Source: Thiobacillus sp. UBA2597 | GTDB taxonomy: Bacteria; Pseudomonadota; Gammaproteobacteria; Burkholderiales; Thiobacillaceae | DNA: 55,758 bases | Direction: 5' to 3' | Assembly: GCA_002339725.1 (NCBI GenBank) | Contig: DDKN01000080.1 | Coordinates: forward strand, 1,259-57,016 | In this document: positions 29,248-36,362 of the stretch, in pieces | Position numbering within the stretch: the first letter of the stretch is position 1 | Layout: every line of letters starts with the position of its first letter | The notes under the pieces: model-generated | What the model saw: the letters and a program-made list of their open reading frames with translations, nothing else | What the model was told of the DNA's origin: nothing | The model's database searches: none | Translations under genes and position numbers: made by a program

Positions 29248-29249
29248 AC
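29192..29249 (+). repeat. 58-bp direct repeat, copy B
   Basis: Perfect second copy of 29049-29106. It restores a TGA/ATG overlap at the start of the first HDOD gene, presumably the original recR-HDOD junction before the duplication. Confidence 0.97.
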
Positions 29250-30785
29250 GACGCCTTGGCAGCCCTGGACAGTGCACAGACCGAACAGCTCCTGCAGGAG
29301 CTGATGGCGAGCCAGGATTTTCCGGCCCTGTCCAGCACCATCATCCAGATCAACCGGCTGGTCGGTTCGGAGGAAAGCCATACCGACGAGCTGACCCGGG
29401 TGATCCTGCGCGACAATTCGCTCACCAACAAACTCCTGCGCCTGGTCAACTCAGTGCACTACGCCCAGTTCGGCGGCCGCAACATCAGCACCATCTCGCG
29501 TGCGGTGATCATCCTCGGCTACAACACCATCCGCGACACCGCTTTGTCGCTGATGCTGTTCGAGCATCTGAACAACCAGGCCCACGCCCAGGCCCTGAAG
29601 AGCGACGCCCTGGAGAGCTTTTATTGCGGCGTGCTCGGCCGCCTGATGGCGCGCCCGCTTGGGGTGCGCGATGGCGAGGAAGGCTTCATCGGCGCCATGT
29701 TCCGCAACCTGGGCTATCTGATGGCCCGGCTGTATTTCTTCGAGCGTACCGAGCGCATCCGCGCCCTGATGGAAAAGGACGGCCTCGACGAGAACGCCGC
29801 CTGCCGCCAGGTGCTGGGTACCACCTACGACCTGCTCGGCCTGGCCATCGGGCGCCACTGGCACCTGCCGGCCACCCTGATGCAGGGCATCACCCCGCTG
29901 CCGCCCGGCCCGGTGCGCAAGCCGGCCACGCCCGAGGCGCGCCTGCAGGCCCTGTCCAACCTGGCGCGTGAGCTGTACCAGGTCGCCGCCAGCGACCTCA
30001 ACGACGGCGAACGCTTGAAGCGCCTGAAGGCACTGAGCAGCCGTTATGCCCAGGCCGGCGATTTGAGCCCGGCCCAGTTGCAGGGGGCCATGCTCAACGC
30101 CGCCGAAGAGGTGCAGAAAGAGGCCGCCACCCTGCAGGCCCCGATCAGCAACAGCGCCATGCTGCAACGCCTGCTGGGCGAAGGCAGCGCCGAGGCCGAC
30201 GCCATCGCCCAGCGGGTGGATGCCTCGCGCCTGGATGATCTGGCCCTGCCCGAAATCGACAGCAGCGCGGAGACCGACCCGGCCGCCATTTTGACCGCCG
30301 GCCTGCAGGATCTGACCGATGCCCTGATCGCCAACAGCAAGATCACCGATATCCTGCATCTGCTGCTCGAGGTCTATTACCGCACCGGCTGCTTCGACCG
30401 GGTGATGATCGCCGTGCTCGACCGCCAGGGCCAGTTCCTCGCCGGCCGCACCGGCTTCGGCAAGAACATCGACAGCGCGATCGCCGCCTTCCGCGTCTCC
30501 GCCACCGCCTCGACCGATGCCTTCTCGGCCGCCGTGGCCCAAGGGGTCGACATCCTGATCAGCGACACCCAGGCCGACAACATCAGGAACCGCATCCCGT
30601 CCTGGCATGCCGGCCAGGTCAAGTCCCGTTCCTTCCTGCTGTTGCCGGTCACGGTGGGCAAGAAGCCACTCGCCCTGATCTACCTGGACAGTGATCACGG
30701 CCCGATCACCCTGGCGCCCCAGGTGCTCAACATGATGAAGGTGCTGCGCAACCAGGCCCTGCTCGCCTTCAAACAGGCCCGATAA
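29244..30785 (+). CDS. HDOD-GAF signalling protein, copy 1
   Basis: A 513-residue two-domain protein. Residues about 20-225 form an HDOD domain (FPALSSTIIQINRLVGSEES, LTNKLLRLVNSVHY, ISTISRAVIILGYNTIRDTA), a catalytically dead HD-superfamily fold used in signalling. Residues about 350-510 form a GAF-like domain (FDRVMIAVLDRQGQFLAGRTG and SRSFLLLPVTVGKKPLALIY). It is paralogous over its whole length with the next gene; the middle (about 260-340) differs most. Partner and signal are unknown. It is coupled by overlapping stop/start to the sequence just upstream. Confidence 0.88.
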   Translation: MNDALAALDSAQTEQLLQELMASQDFPALSSTIIQINRLVGSEESHTDELTRVILRDNSLTNKLLRLVNSVHYAQFGGRNISTISRAVIILGYNTIRDTALSLMLFEHLNNQAHAQALKSDALESFYCGVLGRLMARPLGVRDGEEGFIGAMFRNLGYLMARLYFFERTERIRALMEKDGLDENAACRQVLGTTYDLLGLAIGRHWHLPATLMQGITPLPPGPVRKPATPEARLQALSNLARELYQVAASDLNDGERLKRLKALSSRYAQAGDLSPAQLQGAMLNAAEEVQKEAATLQAPISNSAMLQRLLGEGSAEADAIAQRVDASRLDDLALPEIDSSAETDPAAILTAGLQDLTDALIANSKITDILHLLLEVYYRTGCFDRVMIAVLDRQGQFLAGRTGFGKNIDSAIAAFRVSATASTDAFSAAVAQGVDILISDTQADNIRNRIPSWHAGQVKSRSFLLLPVTVGKKPLALIYLDSDHGPITLAPQVLNMMKVLRNQALLAFKQAR

Positions 30786-30808
30786 GCCGCCCGCCGAAAG
30801 CCGTCGCC

Positions 30809-32350
30809 ATGGATGAGTCGAAACCACTGGATGCCAAGCAGACCCAGGCGCTGCTCAAGGAACTGAGCGCCACCCAGGACTTCCCGGCCCTGTCGCACAC
30901 CATCGTCCAGGTCAACGAGATCGTCGGCTCCGAGACCAGCCAGGCCGACGAACTGACCCGCGCCATCCTGCGCGACATCTCGCTCACCAACAAGCTCCTG
31001 CGCCTGGTCAACGCGGCGCACTACAGCAAGTTCGCCGGCCGCCCGGTGAGCACCATCTCGCGCGCCGTGGTCATCCTCGGCTTCAACACGGTGCGTGATG
31101 TCGCCCTGTCGCTGATGCTGTTCGACCATTTGCAGAACCACGCCCAGGGCCAGGAGCTCAAGAGCGAGGCGCTGGAGAGCTATTACTGCGGCGTGCTCGG
31201 CCGGCTGCTGGGCGAGCAGATGCGCCTGCCCGATGTGGAAGAGGCCTTTTTGAGCGCCATGCTGCGCAATCTCGGCCGGCTCATGGCGCGCTTCTATTTC
31301 TACGAACGCACCCAGCAGGTGGCCATGCTCATGCGCGGCCGCGGCCTGAGCGAGGCGGAGGCGACACGCGAGGTGTTCGGCACCACCTACGACCAGATCG
31401 GCCTGGCCATCGCCCGGCACTGGCGTCTGCCCCACAGCCTGATCCAGGGCATGACCCCGCTGCCGCCGGGTGAGATCGGCCGGCCCGATTCCGACCTCGC
31501 CCGGCTGCGCGCCACGGCCAGCCTGGCGCGCGAGCTCTATCAGGTCGTCGCGGCCGACCTCGAACAGGCCGACATGACCAAGCGCCTGAACGAGCTGGGC
31601 CGCCGCTATGCCACCCTGGGCAGCTTCCCCAGCGGCGAACTCAACAGCCTGATCCACGAGGCGGCCCGGGTGGTGCAACGCGACGCCGACATCTTCCAGG
31701 GCGACGTGCAAAGCAGCCCGGCCCTGAGCCGCCTGCTCCGGCTGGAGGCACAGGCCGAGGCCGCGGGCGCCGGCGGCGCGGCGCAGCCGCTCAACACCCT
31801 GCCCATCCTGGCCAGCGTCGAACCCGACGCGGACGACCCGGCCTCGCTGCTCGCGGCCGGCTTGCAGGAAATGACCGAGGCCCTGGTCGCCGGGGCCGGC
31901 ATCTCCGACATCCTGCACATGATGCTGGAGATCTTCTATCGCACCGGCAGCTTCGACCGGGTGATGATTGCGGTGCGCGACAAGGACGGCAAATCGTTGT
32001 CCGGCCGCTTCGGCTTCGGCAAGAACATCGACCAGGCGGTCAGTGCCTTCAAGGTGCCGCTCACCTATGCCCACGATGCCTTCCAGGTCGCGGCCAACCA
32101 GGGGGTGGACATCCTGATCGCCAACACCGGCGACGAGGCCCTGAAGTCGCGCATCCCGGACTGGCATCGCCAGCGGCTTGGGGCACGCGCCTTCCTCCTG
32201 CTGCCGATGGTGGTCGACAACAAGACCCTGGCCCTGCTCTATGCCGACCGCGACAAAGGTGTGCTGCAACTCGATTCGAAAATGCTCAACCTGCTCAAGG
32301 TGCTGCGCAACCAGGCCCTGCTGGTGATGCAGCAGACCCACAAAAAGTGA
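30809..32350 (+). CDS. HDOD-GAF signalling protein, copy 2
   Basis: Tandem paralogue of the preceding gene with exactly the same length (513 aa) and domain order. The HDOD segment (FPALSHTIVQVNEIVGSETS, LTNKLLRLVNAAHY, VSTISRAVVILGFNTVRDVA) and the GAF segment (FDRVMIAVRDKDGKSLSGRFGFGKNID) are very close to copy 1, while the linker region (about 270-335) is diverged. It follows after a 23-bp gap and is followed 14 bp later by purB. The pair looks like an old duplication kept in place, perhaps forming a heteromer. Confidence 0.88.
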   Translation: MDESKPLDAKQTQALLKELSATQDFPALSHTIVQVNEIVGSETSQADELTRAILRDISLTNKLLRLVNAAHYSKFAGRPVSTISRAVVILGFNTVRDVALSLMLFDHLQNHAQGQELKSEALESYYCGVLGRLLGEQMRLPDVEEAFLSAMLRNLGRLMARFYFYERTQQVAMLMRGRGLSEAEATREVFGTTYDQIGLAIARHWRLPHSLIQGMTPLPPGEIGRPDSDLARLRATASLARELYQVVAADLEQADMTKRLNELGRRYATLGSFPSGELNSLIHEAARVVQRDADIFQGDVQSSPALSRLLRLEAQAEAAGAGGAAQPLNTLPILASVEPDADDPASLLAAGLQEMTEALVAGAGISDILHMMLEIFYRTGSFDRVMIAVRDKDGKSLSGRFGFGKNIDQAVSAFKVPLTYAHDAFQVAANQGVDILIANTGDEALKSRIPDWHRQRLGARAFLLLPMVVDNKTLALLYADRDKGVLQLDSKMLNLLKVLRNQALLVMQQTHKK

Positions 32351-32364
32351 TTTAGGAGCCTGCC

Positions 32365-33744
32365 ATGCAACTGACCGAACTGACCGCCCTCTCCCCCCTC
32401 GACGGCCGTTATCGCCGCATCGGTGCCAGGCTCGCACCCTACTTCAGCGAATTCGGCCTGATCAAATACCGGGTCAAGGTCGAGATCGAATGGCTCAAGG
32501 CCCTGGCCGCCGAGCCTGCGATCGCCGAGGTGCCCCCCTTCTCGCCCGCCACGATCCAGGCGCTCGACGCCGTGGCCGAAGGCTTTTCGCTGGCGGACGC
32601 CGAACGGGTGAAGGCGATCGAGCAGACCACCAACCACGACGTCAAGGCGGTGGAGTATTTCCTGAAGGAACGCTGCGCCGACAACCCGGAAGTGATGCGG
32701 GTGAAGGAGTTCATCCACTTCGCCTGCACCTCGGAAGACATCAACAACCTGTCGCATGCCCTGATGCTCAAGGCCGCCCGGGCCGAGGTCATCCTGCCCA
32801 GCCTGAAGGCGCTGCACGGCAAGCTCGTCGCCATGGCCGTCGCCCTGGCCGACCTGCCCATGCTCTCGCGCACCCACGGCCAGCCGGCCAGCCCCACCAC
32901 CCTGGGCAAGGAGCTGGCCAACGTCGCCTATCGTCTGCAACGCGGCCTCAAGCGCCTGGAGGCGGTGGAGCTTTTGGGCAAGATCAACGGCGCGGTCGGC
33001 AACTACAACGCCCACCTCTCCGCCTACCCGGACTTCGACTGGGAAGGCTTCGCCCGCCGCTTTGTCGAGGGCCTGGGGCTCGGCTTCAACCCCTACACCA
33101 TCCAGATCGAACCGCACGACTACATGGCCGAGCTGTACGACGCCACCGCCCGCATCAACACCGCCCTGATCGACCTGGACCGCGACATCTGGGGCTACAT
33201 CTCGCTCGGCTACTTCAAGCAGAAGGTGAAGGAGGGCGAGGTCGGCTCCTCGACCATGCCGCACAAGGTCAACCCGATCGACTTCGAGAACTCCGAGGGC
33301 AACCTGGGCCTGGCCAACGCCATCCTCAGGCATCTGTCGGAGAAGCTGCCGATCTCGCGCTGGCAGCGCGACCTCACCGACTCCACCGTGTTGCGCAACA
33401 TGGGCGCCGGCTTCGGCTATGCGCTGATCGGTTATGAAAGCCTCAAGCGCGGCCTGGACAAGCTGGAGGCCAACCCGCAGCGCCTGGCCGACGACCTCGA
33501 CGCCAACTGGGAGGTGCTGGCCGAGCCGATCCAGACCGTGATGCGCCGCTACGGCGTGGAAAACCCCTACGAGCAATTGAAGGCGCTCACCCGCGGCAAG
33601 GGCGGCATCAGCCGCGAGAGCCTGGCCGCCTTCATCCAGGGCCTGGCCATCCCCAGCGAGGCCAAGCAGCGCCTGCTGGCCATGACCCCCGGCAGCTACA
33701 CCGGCATCGCCGGCGAGCTGGCCCGGCGCATCGAGCAGGCATGA
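32365..33744 (+). CDS. purB: adenylosuccinate lyase
   Basis: Cleaves SAICAR to AICAR and adenylosuccinate to AMP in purine synthesis. The 459-residue protein opens with LTALSPLDGRYRR and contains the fumarase/aspartase-superfamily signature GSSTMPHKVNPIDFENSEGN near residue 293, with TSEDINNLSHAL and RTHGQPASPTTLGKEL as the other conserved blocks. A strong ribosome site (TTAGGAG) precedes the ATG. Confidence 0.98.
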   Translation: MQLTELTALSPLDGRYRRIGARLAPYFSEFGLIKYRVKVEIEWLKALAAEPAIAEVPPFSPATIQALDAVAEGFSLADAERVKAIEQTTNHDVKAVEYFLKERCADNPEVMRVKEFIHFACTSEDINNLSHALMLKAARAEVILPSLKALHGKLVAMAVALADLPMLSRTHGQPASPTTLGKELANVAYRLQRGLKRLEAVELLGKINGAVGNYNAHLSAYPDFDWEGFARRFVEGLGLGFNPYTIQIEPHDYMAELYDATARINTALIDLDRDIWGYISLGYFKQKVKEGEVGSSTMPHKVNPIDFENSEGNLGLANAILRHLSEKLPISRWQRDLTDSTVLRNMGAGFGYALIGYESLKRGLDKLEANPQRLADDLDANWEVLAEPIQTVMRRYGVENPYEQLKALTRGKGGISRESLAAFIQGLAIPSEAKQRLLAMTPGSYTGIAGELARRIEQA

Positions 33745-33812
33745 ATGGCCGGGCTTGAAATTAGCGGCGGCGCCAACATCTAGACAGCGGTTCGTTTTTC
33801 GAGAGGTAGGCC

Positions 33813-34667
33813 ATGGGCCAGTTCGCATTCGACGTCGACAGCAGCAACTTCCAGCAGATCGTGATCGAGGGCTCGAAAAAAGCGCCCGTGGTGGTCGACT
33901 TCTGGGCCCCCTGGTGCGGTCCGTGCAAGATGTTGAAGCCCATCCTGGAAAAGCTGGCCGAGGAATACGGCGGCAAGTTCATCCTGGCCAAGGTCAACTC
34001 GGACGAGAACCAGGAACTTGCCGCCCAGTTCGGCGTGCGCGGCATCCCCAGCGTCAAGGCCATCTACGGCGGCGAGATCGTCGACGAATTCTCCGGGGCG
34101 ATTCCCGAGGGTCAGGTGCGCGCCTTCCTCGACCGCATCATCCCCTCGCCGGCGGAAGAGCTGCGGCTCAAGGCGGCCGAATTGAAGGCCACCGGGGATA
34201 CCGCCCAGGCCCTGCAGGTGCTGGCCGAGGCCTCCAAGCTCGACAGCAGCAATGAAAAGGTGCGCCTGGACGCCGCCGAGATCCTGTTCGAGGTGAACCA
34301 ACTCGATGAAGCCCGCCGCCTGCTCGACAGCCTCTCCCCGGCGATGCGGCAGGAAGACCGGGTGGCGCAGCTCGCGGCGAAGATCAATTTCGCCCTGTCC
34401 GGCCAGGCCGGCGGTGACGAGGCGGCCCTGCGCGACAAGATCCAGGCCAACGCAAAAGACCTGGAGAGCCGGCTGCAACTGGCCAACCTGCTGGTTGCCA
34501 ACGGCCGCTATGCCGAAGGCATGGACGAGCTGCTGGAAATGATCCGGATCGACCGCAGCTGGAACGACGAGGTTGCGCGCAAGACCATGCTCTCGGTGTT
34601 CAACCTGCTGGCGGGCAGCCCGCTGGTGGCGGAATATCGACGCAGGCTGGCCAGCGCATTGAATTGA
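33813..34667 (+). CDS. cnoX: thioredoxin-TPR chaperone CnoX-like (YbbN)
   Basis: A 284-residue protein with an N-terminal thioredoxin domain (about 1-110) and C-terminal TPR repeats (about 115-284), the architecture of CnoX/YbbN, which holds oxidised or unfolding proteins and passes them to GroEL. The thioredoxin motif is an intact WCGPC (residues 30-34), unlike E. coli CnoX, which lacks the redox pair, so this version is probably also a reductase. No signal peptide. It follows purB after 68 bp, with GAGAGGTAGG as ribosome site. Confidence 0.9.
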   Translation: MGQFAFDVDSSNFQQIVIEGSKKAPVVVDFWAPWCGPCKMLKPILEKLAEEYGGKFILAKVNSDENQELAAQFGVRGIPSVKAIYGGEIVDEFSGAIPEGQVRAFLDRIIPSPAEELRLKAAELKATGDTAQALQVLAEASKLDSSNEKVRLDAAEILFEVNQLDEARRLLDSLSPAMRQEDRVAQLAAKINFALSGQAGGDEAALRDKIQANAKDLESRLQLANLLVANGRYAEGMDELLEMIRIDRSWNDEVARKTMLSVFNLLAGSPLVAEYRRRLASALN

Positions 34668-34676
34668 TCAGCTCGG

Positions 34677-34750
34677 GCGCATCAGCCGCAGGCGAATGCG
34701 CCGGATGGTCGCGCTACATTCCGCGCAATGCGCTGGCGCCAATTGGCGCC
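34677..34750. other. palindromes between convergent genes
   Basis: GGCGCAT (34677) and ATGCGCC (to about 34703) can pair, and GGCGCCAATTGGCGCC (34735-34750) is a perfect 16-bp palindrome. They lie between the convergent cnoX gene and the 185-aa secreted-protein gene and may separate the two transcripts. No T-run follows. Confidence 0.4.
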
Positions 34751-34760
34751 CGACACGGGC

Positions 34761-35318
34761 TCACTCGCTTTTCTTGGCGAATTTGGCCTGCACCTGATTC
34801 ATGTCGTAAGACGCGGCCAGGTTGATCCAGGCGTTCCTGGCTTTGGCGAACTCCGGCGGCGTCATCGAGGACGGGGCAAACCGGTAGGCGAATTGGAAGG
34901 AAACCACGGCGTTGCCGTCGTTGCCCCTCGCGTACTTGAATATGTTGAATTCCATGAATTTGGCGTCTTTCGACAACAACAAAAAGTCGAGAATCGCCTC
35001 GTTTTGGTCGTTGACGATGAGCTGGACCGGGGCACCGGGACTGACCGCCTTGATCACCTGAGCCATTCCCAGCGCGGCCTTCTTGGCATCGTTGTCGACG
35101 CGCGGCAGCTGCTGAGAGCGAAATCCGATCAGCCGGGTCCAGTTCTCCAGGGTTTCCCCCTCGCGCACGAATTCCACCAGCCTGTCGCCGTTCGGCTGCG
35201 TCGCCTCAAACCGCTGCTGGAACGCCTGGCCGTCGAAGACAACGGCAGGATCTTCGGCATAGGCCGCCTGAAAGACAAAGACCAGACCGAGCAACAGGCT
35301 GCTCAAAAGTGCGCGCAT
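34761..35318 (-). CDS. secreted protein of unknown function
   Basis: A 185-residue exported protein. The ATG at 35318 follows GGGAGAG and gives the signal peptide MRALLSSLLLGLVFVFQAAYA; an in-frame ATG 54 bases upstream would bury it. The mature part has alternating strands and helices, for example NWTRLIGFRSQQLPRVDND, VQLIVNDQNEAILDFLL and FNIFKYARGNDGNAVVSFQF, and no cysteines. I do not recognise the family. The downstream neighbour cnoX is convergent, and the lipoprotein gene upstream is on the same strand (54 bp). Confidence 0.8.
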   Translation of the reverse strand: MRALLSSLLLGLVFVFQAAYAEDPAVVFDGQAFQQRFEATQPNGDRLVEFVREGETLENWTRLIGFRSQQLPRVDNDAKKAALGMAQVIKAVSPGAPVQLIVNDQNEAILDFLLLSKDAKFMEFNIFKYARGNDGNAVVSFQFAYRFAPSSMTPPEFAKARNAWINLAASYDMNQVQAKFAKKSE

Positions 35319-35372
35319 GACTCTCCCATTGGTTAGCGTAAACAAACGGCAGTATACCCGCCCGCACCCCAT

Positions 35373-35816
35373 TCAGTGGCAACGGATATACAGCTTGCGA
35401 ATCTCGAACTTGTTCAGGGCTTCCTGGTTGAGCTCGCCCCGGATCGCCTGCTCGATCAGGCCGGGCGGCGGCAGGGCGGTGGTGCTGGCGGGCGGCTGGA
35501 CGCCCTCGTAGTCGAGCACCTTATAGCCGCGGCCGCGGCAGACCTCGCCGGCCTTGGCCAGACAGCTGCGCAGGTTGAGCAGCGGGCCGCTGCAGCCGAT
35601 CTCGTAGTTGGCCCAGCCATCCTGGCCGCGGTGTTCGGTGGAGGTGGCGCAGCCGGCCAGAAGCAGCGCAAGTACGCACCCCAGCAATGTGGCAGCGTGG
35701 CAGGGCGAGGGCAATGAGCGCGGCGGAGCATCGAGCAGGGCGCTTCCCTCACCCCTACCCCTCTCCCAGGGGGAGAGGGGGTGTTGAGTTGATTTGTGTG
35801 GGAGCACTGCCTTCAC
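35373..35816 (-). CDS. lipoprotein of unknown function, N-terminal start uncertain
   Basis: The clear part is a lipoprotein signal: TLLGCVLALLLAGC, with the lipobox LAGC at residue 56 when counted from the GTG at 35816. The mature part of about 92 residues has four more cysteines (IGCSG, LRSCLA, EVCRG, YIRCH). Upstream of the signal, the open frame is built largely from a dispersed palindromic repeat, giving the odd stretch HPLSPWERGRGEGS. The real start may therefore be the TTG at 35714 (113 aa). The GTG start would lie 3 bp after the carbonic anhydrase stop. Family unknown. Confidence 0.65.
   Translation of the reverse strand: MKAVLPHKSTQHPLSPWERGRGEGSALLDAPPRSLPSPCHAATLLGCVLALLLAGCATSTEHRGQDGWANYEIGCSGPLLNLRSCLAKAGEVCRGRGYKVLDYEGVQPPASTTALPPPGLIEQAIRGELNQEALNKFEIRKLYIRCH
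35745..35783. repeat. REP-like palindromic repeat at the lipoprotein 5' end
   Basis: TCCCTCACCCCTACCCCTCT followed by CCC AGG GGGAGAGGGGG: stem CCCCTCTCCC/GGGAGAGGGG. Same family as 27466, 28011 and 55683. It separates the carbonic anhydrase stop from the lipoprotein signal peptide. Confidence 0.8.
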
Positions 35817-35819
35817 GAC

Positions 35820-36350
35820 TCAACCTCCCCGGTAGTCGGCCGCCAGCTTCATATAGTGTTGGGCAGAATACTCGAAATAGGCCAGCTCTTCCTCGGTCAG
35901 CCGGCGCAGGGCCTTGGCCGGGCGGCCGAGGTAGAGCCAGCCGCTCTCCAGCCGCTTGCCCTCCGGCACCAGGCTGCCGGCGCCGAGCAGCACGCGGTCT
36001 TCCAGCACGGCCTTGTCCATGACGATGGCGCCCATGCCGATCAGGCACTCGTCGCCGATGGTGCAGCCGTGCAGGATGACGCTGTGGCCGACGGTGACGT
36101 TGCGACCGACGCTGAGCGGTGCACCAATCGGATCGGATGCGCTCTTGTGCGAGACGTGCAGCACGGCGCAGTCCTGGATGTTGCTGCCGCTGCCGACGCG
36201 GATGAAGTTGACGTCGCCGCGGATGACCGCGCCGGGCCAGACCGAGACGCCGTCGCCCAGCTCGACCTCGCCGATCACCGTGGCGGCACTATGGACGTAG
36301 ACATCGCGGCCCAGTTGGGGCTGCTTGTCCTGAAAGCGCTCGATGGCCAT
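35820..36350 (-). CDS. gamma-class carbonic anhydrase-like hexapeptide protein
   Basis: Left-handed beta-helix protein of 176 residues of the YrdA/gamma-carbonic-anhydrase family. Hexapeptide turns are visible throughout (VIGEVELGDGVSVWPGAVIR, GDVNFIRVGSGSNIQD). The three zinc histidines are likely in AVLHVSH and VGHSVILHGC. The C-terminal helix contains YLGRPAKALRRLTEEE. It lies 12 bp downstream of ppc on the same strand, so it may supply bicarbonate to PEP carboxylase; true anhydrase activity in this subfamily is often weak or unproven. Confidence 0.9.
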   Translation of the reverse strand: MAIERFQDKQPQLGRDVYVHSAATVIGEVELGDGVSVWPGAVIRGDVNFIRVGSGSNIQDCAVLHVSHKSASDPIGAPLSVGRNVTVGHSVILHGCTIGDECLIGMGAIVMDKAVLEDRVLLGAGSLVPEGKRLESGWLYLGRPAKALRRLTEEELAYFEYSAQHYMKLAADYRGG

Positions 36351-36362
36351 TACCCCTCCCCT

